The notes beneath the pieces are model-generated. The model saw nothing but the letters and a program-made list of their open reading frames with translations. It had not been told where the DNA came from and did no database searches. The position numbers and the translations under genes are program-made. From Clostridiales bacterium (GTDB taxonomy: Bacteria > Bacillota > Clostridia > Peptostreptococcales > Acidaminobacteraceae), in contig JAFGAC010000031.1 in NCBI GenBank assembly GCA_016933835.1, positions 62,001 through 126,000 of the forward strand: a DNA stretch of 64,000 nucleotides, given 5' to 3'. This document shows positions 7,627 through 16,852 of this stretch, piece by piece (position 1 is the stretch's first letter; each line of letters starts with the position of its first letter).

Positions 7627-10246
7627 ACCAATTATCACCTACATTCATATCTACCAAAAGCGGTACAGAAAGTTCAATAGCATTTTCCATATTTCTTTTA
7701 ACGATTTCCTTCACGATTTCAAGCTCATCCTTGCATGTATCTATTATCAGCTCATCATGTACCTGCAGAATCAATTTGGATTTTAAATTCCTTTCCTTCA
7801 ACTCCTGATAAACCTTGATCATGGCTATCTTTATTATATCAGCTGCACTTCCCTGAATCGGTGTATTCATGGCTGTTCTTTCAGCAAAATTTCTTCTGTT
7901 GAAATTACTTGAATTGATTTCAGGAATCGCACGTTTTCTTCCCATTATCGTTTCCACATAACCATTGTTTTTACAGTCTGCAATCAATTCGTCCAAATAT
8001 TCTTTTACTCTTGCATATTTCTTAAAATAATTTTCAATATAAAGTTTTGCTTTTTTTCTTGAAATTCCCAAGTTCTCGGACAATCCATAATCACTGATAC
8101 CATAGACGATTCCGAAATTAACCCCCTTCGCTTCACCTCTTTCTTTAGAAGTCACAGCATCAAGAGGAATATCAAACACCTGCGATGCCGTCAATGTATG
8201 AATATCGATATTTTCTTTATAGGCAAGCATCAAGTTTTCATCTTGAGACAAGTGGGCCAATATTCTCAGTTCAATCTGCGAATAATCAGCATCTACCAAT
8301 TTATAATTTTTATCAGATGCCACAAAAATCTTTCTCAGTTCGCGTCCTAAATCCAGTCGGATTGGAATATTCTGCATATTTGGTTCTGTTGAGCTCAGTC
8401 GCCCTGTCACTGCAACAGTCTGGTTGAAACTTGTATGGACTCTGTTTGTCTTTTCATCCATGACCAATTTAAGTCCATCGATATAGGTTGATTTCAATTT
8501 GCTATATGTTCGGTATTCTATAACTAAGTCTACAATAGGATGTGCATCTATAAGTTTCATTAGGACATCATGATTTGTAGAAAAGCCTGTTTTTGTTTTT
8601 TTCATTGACTTCAAACCAAGTTTTTCAAAAAGAATAGTGCCCAACTGCTTTGGCGAATTAATATTGAATTCCTCCATTGCATACTGATAAATCAAAGTTT
8701 CAAGTTCTATAATACGCTTTGATACTTTATTGTCTATCTCACCTAAAACATCCAAATCTACTTTAAAACCGATAAACTCCATATGGCCTAAAACTTCAAT
8801 AAGTGGAATCTCCACATCGGCATATAAGTCCATCAATCCATTAGCAGTCATCTGACTTTTTATCTGTTCTCTTGTAGCATCAATGAGTATCAATACATTT
8901 TTCAAATAATTTTCCAATACACTTTTTTCCAAATCATTCAATGATATTTTTCCTTTTTTAGTCAACGTATCCAAAGATTCCATTTCAACATTCAATAAAT
9001 GAAGTGATAGTTTTTCAATGTCTGTGCTTGTCCTATCAGGATATAGCAGATAATGGCCAATTAAAAGATCTTCTTTCAATCCTGACAGTTCGATTCCCAT
9101 AGATTTTAAAATCAGGTAATCTTCTTTTAGTGTAAAACCTATTTTATCTATCGTTTCATCTTCAAAAGCAGACTTTAAAAAATTCAAATCTTCAACAATG
9201 TAAATACTCTTGTCCAACAATATGCCAATCATTACTATTTCATAAGTAATCAACGATTGTTTTATACTTAAAGTTTTAAATATCAATTCTTTTTTCTCAA
9301 TTATTTTTTTCAATAAATCTTCTGTATTGTATTCTTTGACTATTTGATATTCAGATAGTTTTTCACTGCGCGAAGCATTTTCACTAATTCCCAAATCTTT
9401 AAGCACTGAATTCATTTCCAATTTAGTAATCAATTCAAGTGATTTTTCTTTGTTTATTTCTTTAAATTTCAAGCTTTCTAAATCCAGATCAAGGGGAATA
9501 TCTTTTATTATTGTCGCCAATTTTTTACTGATAAATGCATTCTCTCTATTTTCGTTTAGGAGCATCTGTGTTCTTTTAGAACTTATCTTATCAATATTTT
9601 CATAAATTGATTCAACCGTACCAAACTCACTAATCAATTTAGCAGCTGTTTTTGCACCAATTCCTCTCACACCTGGAATATTATCCGAGCTGTCACCAGA
9701 TAAACCTTTATAATCAACCACTTGACATGGTAAAACACCGATGTCTTCATAAACATCTTTATCATCATATAATTTGATTTCACTGATTCCTTTTTTGGTT
9801 ATAGCAACTTTTATGTAATTGTTGACAAGTTGAAGTGTATCTTTATCACCAGATACAATAATGCTTTCAATTCCTTTTTCTTTCGCCAATTGTGTTACAG
9901 TTCCCAATAGATCATCCGCTTCAAAACCAGGCAACTCAATCCTACTGACTTCAAAAGCATCCAACAGCTCTTTCAATACCGGCATTTGTACCGCAAGTTC
10001 TTCAGGCATTCCCTTACGAGTCCCTTTGTATTCTGTATAATCAAGATGCCTGAAAGTAGGTGCTTTGACATCAAATGCCACCGATAGATAATCTGGTGAA
10101 AAATCCTGAATGATCTTTTGGAGCATCTTCGTAAAACCTAAAATTGCATTTGTATATAATCCTTCTGAATTTGTTAATTTCGGCAAAGCATAGAATGCGC
10201 GATTGACTAAACTGTTTCCATCTATAATGACTAATCTTTTTTTCAA
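7613..10246 (-). CDS. polA: DNA polymerase I
   Basis: An 877-residue family A polymerase used in Okazaki-fragment maturation and repair. It has an N-terminal 5'-3' nuclease (DGNSLVNRAFYALP, GFEADDLLGT, GLSGDSSDNIPG). A middle region (~310-480) has the 3'-5' exonuclease fold but lacks the acidic DxE catalytic motif (GILLDKSIYIVEDL), so proofreading is probably lost as in Bacillus Pol I. The C-terminal polymerase domain has motif A DYSQIELRILAH, O-helix KGVNFGIVYG and motif C QVHDEL. The start codon is TTG at 10246, with AAGGAG ten bases upstream. It is the first gene of polA-coaE-tRNA-Leu. Confidence 0.97.
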   Translation of the reverse strand: MKKRLVIIDGNSLVNRAFYALPKLTNSEGLYTNAILGFTKMLQKIIQDFSPDYLSVAFDVKAPTFRHLDYTEYKGTRKGMPEELAVQMPVLKELLDAFEVSRIELPGFEADDLLGTVTQLAKEKGIESIIVSGDKDTLQLVNNYIKVAITKKGISEIKLYDDKDVYEDIGVLPCQVVDYKGLSGDSSDNIPGVRGIGAKTAAKLISEFGTVESIYENIDKISSKRTQMLLNENRENAFISKKLATIIKDIPLDLDLESLKFKEINKEKSLELITKLEMNSVLKDLGISENASRSEKLSEYQIVKEYNTEDLLKKIIEKKELIFKTLSIKQSLITYEIVMIGILLDKSIYIVEDLNFLKSAFEDETIDKIGFTLKEDYLILKSMGIELSGLKEDLLIGHYLLYPDRTSTDIEKLSLHLLNVEMESLDTLTKKGKISLNDLEKSVLENYLKNVLILIDATREQIKSQMTANGLMDLYADVEIPLIEVLGHMEFIGFKVDLDVLGEIDNKVSKRIIELETLIYQYAMEEFNINSPKQLGTILFEKLGLKSMKKTKTGFSTNHDVLMKLIDAHPIVDLVIEYRTYSKLKSTYIDGLKLVMDEKTNRVHTSFNQTVAVTGRLSSTEPNMQNIPIRLDLGRELRKIFVASDKNYKLVDADYSQIELRILAHLSQDENLMLAYKENIDIHTLTASQVFDIPLDAVTSKERGEAKGVNFGIVYGISDYGLSENLGISRKKAKLYIENYFKKYARVKEYLDELIADCKNNGYVETIMGRKRAIPEINSSNFNRRNFAERTAMNTPIQGSAADIIKIAMIKVYQELKERNLKSKLILQVHDELIIDTCKDELEIVKEIVKRNMENAIELSVPLLVDMNVGDNWYETK

Positions 10247-10269
10247 AATTATTCAACTCCTTGTCTTCT

Positions 10270-10305
10270 ATTTTACAAAAAAAACAAAGCCCTATAAAGG
10301 GCTTT
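10270..10305 (-). terminator. Terminator of the sigma/anti-sigma/SIMPL operon
   Basis: The hairpin AAAGCCCT-TTAT-AGGGCTTT on the minus strand is followed by a run of eight T, just after the SIMPL stop and upstream of polA. Confidence 0.9.
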
Positions 10306-10309
10306 ATCA

Positions 10310-11020
10310 TTAATATTTAAATATCACTGCCACATTTGCCTTAATGACTAGTTCACCTGACTCTACAGGTGCTACGCCATCTGCTCTCATTGATACTGAT
10401 TCCATATAGATAGGAGAATTATATGAACTTTCACTGACTGATAAAACATCGCTGATTGTCTTACCCATCTTCTCGGCGATTCTTTCAGCTTTTACCTTTG
10501 CATTTTCATAGGCCAAATCCATTGCTTCTTGATAACTTTCATTTTGATCCGAAAGTGTAAATTGTATATTGTTAATTTGATTTGCGCCTAAAGAGACCGC
10601 TTTATCAATCACTTCACCAATTTTTTCAATATCTCTTACAGTTATTTGAAAAGTGTTGTTTACAATGAAGTACTCATTCTCATTGTTATTATAATCATAC
10701 GAGCGATACATATTATAATATTGTGTTTTTATATCTTTTGATTCAATACTCATTTCTTTCATAGCTTCGATGACATTGTTCATAATTTTAGTATTTTCTT
10801 CCTGTGCTATTGATGCTACATCGTTTCTTGTTTCTAGTCCAATATTTACTATTGCCACATCAGGACTTGCATATACTTCTCCAGAACCATCCACACTAAT
10901 TGTATTTTCTTGTCCATTTGCCTGAATTATTTGAATCTCCTGAGGTGTAACTGCCGTCATTATTAAAGCACCACTTATAAGCACTGCTAGAATAACAATT
11001 ATTATTTTTTCCATTTTCAT
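10310..11020 (-). CDS. SIMPL domain (DUF541) exported protein
   Basis: A 236-residue protein with an N-terminal signal or anchor (IIIVILAVLISGALIMTAV) and a SIMPL/DUF541 domain starting at ISVDGSGEVYASPDVAIVNI. The repeated AYENAKVKAERIAEKMG helix is typical of this family (for example E. coli YggE). The family is linked to oxidative or envelope stress, without a known reaction. Its ATG overlaps the stop of the anti-sigma gene (ATGA), with AAGGAG eight bases upstream. The operon suggests an envelope-stress regulon member. Confidence 0.88.
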   Translation of the reverse strand: MKMEKIIIVILAVLISGALIMTAVTPQEIQIIQANGQENTISVDGSGEVYASPDVAIVNIGLETRNDVASIAQEENTKIMNNVIEAMKEMSIESKDIKTQYYNMYRSYDYNNNENEYFIVNNTFQITVRDIEKIGEVIDKAVSLGANQINNIQFTLSDQNESYQEAMDLAYENAKVKAERIAEKMGKTISDVLSVSESSYNSPIYMESVSMRADGVAPVESGELVIKANVAVIFKY

Positions 11021-12231
11021 TTTTTCATTCTCCTTTTGAAAATACCTGTTTTTTTAATCATCCAATATACTGCCCCTAATCCAATCAATCCCATAACAGC
11101 AACTGGCAAGTAACTGATTGCAAAAATCACTGTGGATTGAAGGAAATTGATGATCCGATTTATATTCTTGATTATGCCATCTTTTGCCTCTTGCCATATA
11201 CTTCGGTCTTCTGGGTTGATTTTACTGGAATCTTCCACTTCTCTCAGTGAAATATTCAATGTTGAATAATCAACGTTTTTGTCAATGCTTTTTAAATTTC
11301 TTGTCAATGAATCAATTTCATTTCTTACTCTTGAGAGCTCACTCTCTATTGTAATGATATCTGAAATATTCTTTGCTTCATCCATCAATTCTCTAAGTCT
11401 TGTCTCTCTCACTTTCAAGTTTTCAATCTGCGCATCGATATCGTAATAATAATCCGTCTGGTCAACAGTATTTAAAGATTTTGTTCTCAACTCACCTAAA
11501 CTTTCAACATAAGCTGTTACACTCTCTAATTGATTCGATGGAACCCTTGCATTGATTGATGCATATCTCATTTTCTCTTGGCTCTGGGTTCTCTCATAAT
11601 AGCCATAATAATAATCACCCATATTTGAATATTCAACATAACCACCAACAGCATTCACTTGATTTTGAATGTTATTGAAAGTAAGTTCAATATCACTTGT
11701 ATCTAGTTCCATATAGATATTCTTGATAATTTTTCGCTCTTCCACATTTGTTGCCATCGGAGACTCTTCGGGCATGGCTTCCGGCGAAACCTCAGTCATT
11801 TCTAAATTGACACTTTTACTACTGTCCATAGAAGGTGCTTCCATTCCATAGTCAACACGCTCATCATATGCCACCATTTGTGAAGAACCACGCAATAATC
11901 CTGGTGCCATTTGAATTCCTGCAGTAACAACAATTCCTGCCAAAAGAACGGCAGCTGTCCCTACAGCCCATTTATAGTGTTTCTTAAAGAATGTTTCATT
12001 TATCTTATTTGATTTTCTAATTTCATTCATTAAATTATCATGAAAGTCTTTCGGCAACTCAACTTCACTCAATCGACTCAATTCATCTATCATTTTCTTC
12101 ATTTCATCATACTCCAGTCTGCAGTCATCACATTCAGCCAAATGAGCATCGATTGCCTCAATCTCTTCTTTTGACAAAATTTCATGATCAATGTACAGAT
12201 CGAGATTCTTTTTAATATCTTCACATTTCAT
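11017..12231 (-). CDS. Zinc-finger anti-sigma factor fused to DUF4349
   Basis: A 404-residue membrane protein. The N-terminus has a zf-HC2 zinc-binding anti-sigma domain (Cys near residue 3, then HLAECDDC at ~30-37). One membrane segment follows at ~86-107, then an exported DUF4349 domain (~155-350) with coiled-coil segments (QIENLKVRETRLRELMDEAK). A second membrane segment lies at ~365-390, followed by a basic tail. It probably binds the ECF sigma factor encoded just upstream and senses an envelope signal. The second of two adjacent ATGs (12231) is best spaced from GGAGG. Confidence 0.85.
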   Translation of the reverse strand: MKCEDIKKNLDLYIDHEILSKEEIEAIDAHLAECDDCRLEYDEMKKMIDELSRLSEVELPKDFHDNLMNEIRKSNKINETFFKKHYKWAVGTAAVLLAGIVVTAGIQMAPGLLRGSSQMVAYDERVDYGMEAPSMDSSKSVNLEMTEVSPEAMPEESPMATNVEERKIIKNIYMELDTSDIELTFNNIQNQVNAVGGYVEYSNMGDYYYGYYERTQSQEKMRYASINARVPSNQLESVTAYVESLGELRTKSLNTVDQTDYYYDIDAQIENLKVRETRLRELMDEAKNISDIITIESELSRVRNEIDSLTRNLKSIDKNVDYSTLNISLREVEDSSKINPEDRSIWQEAKDGIIKNINRIINFLQSTVIFAISYLPVAVMGLIGLGAVYWMIKKTGIFKRRMKK

Positions 12232-12242
12232 CATTAACCCTC

Positions 12243-12818
12243 CTAACCGATTAAATTCAGAATATCTGGATTTTGTTTCATAAGCTCATTTTTAAGCATC
12301 GCTCTTCCCCTGCTGATTCGTGAACGAACTGTACCTATTGGTATTTGAAGCACATCTGAAATTTCATCATAAGTGAATCCCTGTATATCCTTTAGTAACA
12401 CCACAATCCTATTTTCTTCATTCAAAGCCATCAATGCCTCTTCAACAATCAGTTTCAGCTCTTTATTTTCTGCATTTTTTACAGGATTTTCTCTCTCTCT
12501 GTCATCAGGCAAATCAATTGAGTGGTCCTCTATTGAGATGATTTTTTCTTTGTTGTTTTTCTTTAAAAAATCCTTGCTTGTGTTGATGACAATTCGATAA
12601 AGCCATGTAGTAAATGATGATTCAAACCTGAAGTTCTTTATGTTTTTATAGACTTTGATCAATGCTTCTTGTGTAACATCCAAAGCATCATCATAATTTC
12701 CCAAATACCTTAGTGCTATGGCAAATGCATTTTTCTCGTATTTGACAATCAATTGTTCAAAACTTTTAAAATCGCCATCAACACATTTTTTAATCAAAAA
12801 TATATCCATTTCAGACAT
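12243..12818 (-). CDS. ECF-type RNA polymerase sigma factor
   Basis: A 191-residue sigma-70 family protein with only regions 2 and 4. Region 2 reads FKSFEQLIVKYEKNAFAIALRYLGNYDDALDVTQEALIKVY in outline, with FTTWLYRIVINT as its -10 recognition end. Region 4 includes FTYDEISDVLQIPIGTVRSRISRGR, a clear helix-turn-helix. It belongs to the SigW/RpoE-like group paired with zf-HC2 anti-sigma factors. The anti-sigma gene follows nine to twelve bases later. An ECF-type promoter lies upstream, suggesting autoregulation. Confidence 0.94.
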   Translation of the reverse strand: MSEMDIFLIKKCVDGDFKSFEQLIVKYEKNAFAIALRYLGNYDDALDVTQEALIKVYKNIKNFRFESSFTTWLYRIVINTSKDFLKKNNKEKIISIEDHSIDLPDDRERENPVKNAENKELKLIVEEALMALNEENRIVVLLKDIQGFTYDEISDVLQIPIGTVRSRISRGRAMLKNELMKQNPDILNLIG

Positions 12819-12852
12819 GTCTACACTCCTTTCAAAGGCCTTCTAATTATTA

Positions 12853-12877
12853 GACGCATATAATCAATAATAGTTCC
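12853..12877 (-). promoter_or_regulatory. Putative autoregulated ECF promoter
   Basis: On the minus strand GGAACT (12872-12877) and CGTC (12853-12856) are 15 bases apart, 35 bases before the sigma gene start. GAAC-type -35 and CGTC-type -10 elements at this spacing are characteristic of ECF sigma factors, many of which transcribe their own operon. Confidence 0.65.
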
Positions 12878-12950
12878 CTTATTACGATTTGATTATACCC
12901 ATTATTTTATGCAATAGTACACTCGCAAAATCTCATTATATAATAATAAA

Positions 12951-12972
12951 AAAAAAGAAGGAATACCCTTCT
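12951..12972 (-). terminator. Terminator of YdjM-like gene
   Basis: The hairpin AGAAGG-GTATT-CCTTCT is followed on the minus strand by a run of nine T. It lies directly after the stop codon at 12974. Confidence 0.88.
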
Positions 12973-12973
12973 C

Positions 12974-13912
12974 TTACTGTTCATTCATTAATATTTTTCT
13001 ATTCATTGTATAAGGCATGAAATATGTCTCCATAACTTTATTTTCATGATCTAATTCCACTAGTCCATTGTGCATGAAATCCCCTTTGATAAAATACCTG
13101 AGGTCAATGATTCGAAGTGTGTTTTTATTATCATCATTAACTTTCATTACATGGAAGTTTGGAGAAAATTTGCTGAAGTAATCACCAAGTGATGTTGCAA
13201 GAGCAATTTCCCTCGCATTCTCATTTCTTTCAAATTCATTTCTTATGACTTGCGTATTTTTTAAAAGATTATATTGACCTACTATGTTGTGTGACTTACT
13301 GTTGATGATGAAGTCCCATTTATGAAAAATCATCAACGATGGCATTACACATACTTTTTCCACTTCATATGAATCTTTAAAATGCTTTAAAATGTTTTTT
13401 TCCGCTCTTTTTTTCATCAATATCCTAATTGAAATATAACTTGCAAACAAAATTGATGCCCCTATATAAGTATAAATATTCTGATTTCTATAGAAAATCA
13501 TAAATAATGCCAACACACTGATAATCGGGTCATAAAGCATCAAGATTGAAACCTTATGTTTTTTTCTGAAAAGCATGGCTCCATAGGAATTTAAAATATC
13601 AAATAAAGTATGGGATAAAGCTCCCAAGAAAGTAAACATTAAAACTTTCAAAAAATTGAAATCAGGAAAAATGAATGACAGTATCCCTGTAATAGCAATA
13701 GAAAATATTGCTAAAAAAGGAATTGAATGTGATTTTCCTCTATGATGTTCTAAATAAACTTTATCATTAAAAAACAGTCTAGTGACTGAATCTAAATCCG
13801 GGGACATTGCTCCTAATGCTGCTCCTATTGAAACGGGATTCATCAAACTGACAGGCTCTCCTGAAAAAGCCGATATCGCTAAGCCAATAACACCATGGGT
13901 TATCGGATCCAT
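12974..13912 (-). CDS. YdjM-family membrane-bound metal-dependent hydrolase
   Basis: A 312-residue protein with several membrane segments in residues ~10-180 and a soluble C-terminal half. The YdjM/PF04307 motifs are present: MDPITHG at the start, SPDLDS, HHRGKSHS and LSHTLFDILNSYG, whose His/Asp residues would bind metal. The substrate is unknown; related proteins are LexA-controlled in some bacteria. The frame stays open for 59 further codons upstream, but AGAGGTGAGCGA directly before the ATG at 13912 and the family N-terminus fix the start. A strong terminator follows. Confidence 0.88.
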   Translation of the reverse strand: MDPITHGVIGLAISAFSGEPVSLMNPVSIGAALGAMSPDLDSVTRLFFNDKVYLEHHRGKSHSIPFLAIFSIAITGILSFIFPDFNFLKVLMFTFLGALSHTLFDILNSYGAMLFRKKHKVSILMLYDPIISVLALFMIFYRNQNIYTYIGASILFASYISIRILMKKRAEKNILKHFKDSYEVEKVCVMPSLMIFHKWDFIINSKSHNIVGQYNLLKNTQVIRNEFERNENAREIALATSLGDYFSKFSPNFHVMKVNDDNKNTLRIIDLRYFIKGDFMHNGLVELDHENKVMETYFMPYTMNRKILMNEQ

Positions 13913-14093
13913 TCGCTCACCTCTTAATATTATTATGTTAACCTTATTCAATGATACCACATGTCTTATTCCTTTAAAAGAAATATTTATGCAAAATGCG
14001 AACATATAAGAATCCTCTATGAATTGTTCATTTGCAAATTCTTGATTTTTCTTGTAAAATGAACTCGTTAATCTAATAATGGAGGTCAAATAA

Positions 14094-14522
14094 ATGAAAG
14101 CAAATTATTCTACAAAATATATTGACGGCATGGCTTTTGAAATGGTACTTGATGGTCATCATAAATTGATTTTAGATGCAGAGCCACAAGTCGGAGGAGC
14201 AGATAGAGGTCCCCGTCCTAAACAACTTTTGATTACTGCTTTGACAGGTTGCACAGGAATGGATGTAGTTTCTATATTGGAAAAAATGCAAGTTTCATTT
14301 GATTCTTTTGAAATCAAGACTGAAGCTGAATTAACTGAGGAACATCCAAAAACTTATACAAAAATTCATTTGATTTATGAATTTGCAGGAAAGAATCTTG
14401 AAGAATCATTGAAAAAAATAGAAAAAGCTGTCACATTGTCACAGGACAGGTATTGCGGAGTCAGCGCTTTACTTGATAAAGTTGTAGATATCACCTATGA
14501 AATCAAACTAATAGAAAGTTAA
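14094..14522 (+). CDS. OsmC family peroxiredoxin-like protein
   Basis: A 142-residue OsmC/Ohr-family protein that would reduce organic peroxides with a thiol pair. The two conserved cysteines are present: Cys53 in LITALTGCTGMDV and Cys122 in DRYCGVSAL. The GPRPKQLL segment is characteristic of the YhfA-like subgroup. The ATG has GGAGG seven bases upstream. It is convergent with the EamA transporter gene; the stops overlap by four bases. Confidence 0.92.
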   Translation: MKANYSTKYIDGMAFEMVLDGHHKLILDAEPQVGGADRGPRPKQLLITALTGCTGMDVVSILEKMQVSFDSFEIKTEAELTEEHPKTYTKIHLIYEFAGKNLEESLKKIEKAVTLSQDRYCGVSALLDKVVDITYEIKLIES

Positions 14523-15424
14523 TTTAAAGAAGGTTCACTCAGTGGACTTTCTTTTTTTGGTTCAAATTGAACAACAAATATTGCAGAAATCACCATGATT
14601 ATTCCAATCAATTGTTCCAAAGAAAGAATTTCTTTAAAGACAGTTATTCCAATAAGAGTTCCTACTATCGGTTCAATGGTTGCCGTTATCGATGCTTTGC
14701 TAGACTCCAAATGAACCAATCCATTTGTGTAAAAGATATAGGCAAGCGCAGTTGGAAACAGACCCAAATTAAAGACTTGAAACCAAAAATGGCCATCTAT
14801 TAAAACGATTGATGGATCTATCGTAAATATTACTGGCATTAGAAAAATTGACGCCACAATGAATGTATATGTAATTAAAGTTAAATAATGGTATTTTCTT
14901 AAAGCTAACTTTCCAAAGATACTATAAAGAGCATATCCTATCCCCGAACCAATTCCTGTCATAAATCCAATCACTGATAAATTTTGAGATATTCCATGGT
15001 GATAGCCCGTGACAAGAATCAAGCCAATGAAAGTAAGCATCAACGCGATTATTTTGGAAAAAGTCCATAATTCTTTAAATACAAATCTTGATATAACGGT
15101 AACTATCGCTGGTGCTGTGTATAAAAGAATCACTGCAATTGATACAGAAGTTTCTTCAATAGTAAAAAAATAACACCAACTGAAAAAAATAATGCTTATC
15201 AGTCCTGTTCCAATAAAATAGTGAAGATCTCTAATTTTAATTTTCATTAAATTTTTATCTATGCCCACAGTATATAAAGCTAAAATAACCATCGCGCTAA
15301 TACTCCTCAGCGCAACGATTTGAGAAGTTGTCAGACCCATTGCATACATCTCTTTTATAAAAATACTGATGATTCCCCAGAGAGATCCTCCGATAACTAT
15401 GTAAATATAATGCTTGCTATTCAC
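14519..15424 (-). CDS. EamA/DMT-family transporter
   Basis: A 301-residue integral membrane protein with about ten hydrophobic segments in two homologous halves (the drug/metabolite transporter fold). Family signatures include SLWGIISIFIKEM near the start and ESSKASITATIEPIVGTLIG in the second half. The substrate cannot be told. The frame is open to 15448, but AGGAGGG sits six bases before the GTG at 15424, the probable start. The 3' end contains the hairpin terminator of the convergent osmC gene. Confidence 0.9.
   Translation of the reverse strand: MNSKHYIYIVIGGSLWGIISIFIKEMYAMGLTTSQIVALRSISAMVILALYTVGIDKNLMKIKIRDLHYFIGTGLISIIFFSWCYFFTIEETSVSIAVILLYTAPAIVTVISRFVFKELWTFSKIIALMLTFIGLILVTGYHHGISQNLSVIGFMTGIGSGIGYALYSIFGKLALRKYHYLTLITYTFIVASIFLMPVIFTIDPSIVLIDGHFWFQVFNLGLFPTALAYIFYTNGLVHLESSKASITATIEPIVGTLIGITVFKEILSLEQLIGIIMVISAIFVVQFEPKKESPLSEPSLN
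14529..14558 (+). terminator. osmC terminator inside the eamA 3' end
   Basis: GAAGGTTCACT and AGTGGACTTTC pair over 11 positions (two G-T wobbles), followed by eight T. It ends osmC transcription and doubles as codons for the C-terminus of the opposing transporter. Confidence 0.75.
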
Positions 15425-15573
15425 TCTATATCCCTCCTGTTTTCTCACTTATTATAACAAATATTTCTTATTCTTATTAATTTTTTAACTTTTATTTAAA
15501 ATATATTTATTTTTTGTAACATATTTGATAAACTAAATTGTGAATGAGTTCAATAATAAGGGGGAAACTAAGA

Positions 15574-16767
15574 ATGTTTACAACAAAAGGTGTTATTGAA
15601 AAGGCCGAAAAATTCGGCGCACATAATTATCATCCTACTGAAGTTGTTTTTTCAAAAGCACAAGGTGTTTGGGTAGAAGATCCAGAAGGAAACAAATACA
15701 TGGATATGTTGAGTGCATATTCTGCAATCAGCCACGGTCACAGACATCCTAAAATTGTACAGGCTGCAAAAGATCAATTGGACAAAGTTACATTGACTTC
15801 ACGCGCTTTTCATAATGAGCTTCTTGGTGAATTTTATGAAAAACTGGCAGCTCTAACAGGAAAAAATATGATTTTACCTATGAACACTGGCGCTGAAGCA
15901 GTTGAAACAGCTCTAAAAGCGGCTAGACGATGGGCAGTGGATGTAAAAGGTGTTGAAGATGGCAAACAGGAAATCGTTGTCTGCAGAGGCAATTTCCATG
16001 GCAGAACAATATCGATTATTTCTATGAGTTCTGAACCTGCTTACAGAAGAGGCTATGGTCCTTTGACTCCTGGTTTCAAAATGATTGACTATGGCAATAT
16101 CGATCAATTGAAAGAATCAATCACTGAGAATACAGCAGCATTTTTAATGGAGCCTATTCAGGGAGAAGGCGGCATCATCGTTCCTCCAATGAATTTTATG
16201 AAAGAAGCTAAACAACTTTGTGAAGAACACAATGTTCTTCTAATCGCTGATGAAGTTCAGACTGGATTTGCTCGAACCGGTAAAATGTTTGCAAGTGAAT
16301 TATTTGGTGTTGAACCAGATGTTTACATATTAGGTAAAGCTTTAGGTGGAGGCGTATTCCCAGTATCTGCCGTTGCAGCAAATAGTGATATTTTAAATGT
16401 TTTCAATCCTGGATCTCACGGCTCTACTTTTGGTGGAAATCCACTTGGTTGTGCCGTAGCTATCGCAGCTATGGATATCATGGTTGAAGATAAATACACT
16501 GAAATGGCAAAAGAAAAAGGCGATTACTTCATGAATCGATTAAGAGAAATTAAAAATCCTAACATTGTAGAAGTCAGAGGTTTTGGCCTTCTCATTGGAA
16601 TGGAATTCAACCACAATGTCGAAGCACTATGTGATGAATTGAAAGATGTCGGCGTGCTTGCACATGATACGCATGAAACAGTTATCAGATTTGCTCCTCC
16701 AATCATCATTACAAAAGAAGAAATCGATTGGGCCATAGAACGAATAAAAAAAGTCATTGAAAAATAA
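15574..16767 (+). CDS. rocD: Ornithine aminotransferase-like class III aminotransferase
   Basis: A PLP enzyme of 397 residues, closest in pattern to ornithine-oxo-acid transaminase. AHNYHPTEVVFSKAQGVWVED at the N-terminus, PMNTGAEAVETALKAARRW, RGNFHGRT, EPIQGEGGI, DEVQTGFARTG and the PLP-lysine motif ILGKALGGG are all seen. It would convert ornithine and 2-oxoglutarate to glutamate semialdehyde and glutamate in arginine/ornithine catabolism. A different class III substrate cannot be excluded. AAGGGGG nine bases before the ATG at 15574 makes this a better start than the longer frame from 15544. A terminator follows. Confidence 0.85.
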   Translation: MFTTKGVIEKAEKFGAHNYHPTEVVFSKAQGVWVEDPEGNKYMDMLSAYSAISHGHRHPKIVQAAKDQLDKVTLTSRAFHNELLGEFYEKLAALTGKNMILPMNTGAEAVETALKAARRWAVDVKGVEDGKQEIVVCRGNFHGRTISIISMSSEPAYRRGYGPLTPGFKMIDYGNIDQLKESITENTAAFLMEPIQGEGGIIVPPMNFMKEAKQLCEEHNVLLIADEVQTGFARTGKMFASELFGVEPDVYILGKALGGGVFPVSAVAANSDILNVFNPGSHGSTFGGNPLGCAVAIAAMDIMVEDKYTEMAKEKGDYFMNRLREIKNPNIVEVRGFGLLIGMEFNHNVEALCDELKDVGVLAHDTHETVIRFAPPIIITKEEIDWAIERIKKVIEK

Positions 16768-16772
16768 AAATT

Positions 16773-16802
16773 GAGCTTGCATAATTTGCAAGCTCTTTTT
16801 AT
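16773..16802 (+). terminator. Terminator of rocD
   Basis: GAGCTTGCA-TAATT-TGCAAGCTC is a perfect 9-bp stem followed by a T run. Confidence 0.92.
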
Positions 16803-16852
16803 TGCTTTATATAACTAGTGAAATTGTCATCACTATTGACAAATGCCAAAAC

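Noticed and set aside
13913-14089. 59-codon N-terminal extension of the YdjM-like protein
   Set aside because: Family proteins begin MDPITHG, a good ribosome binding site precedes that codon, and the extension covers the promoter region of the divergent osmC gene.
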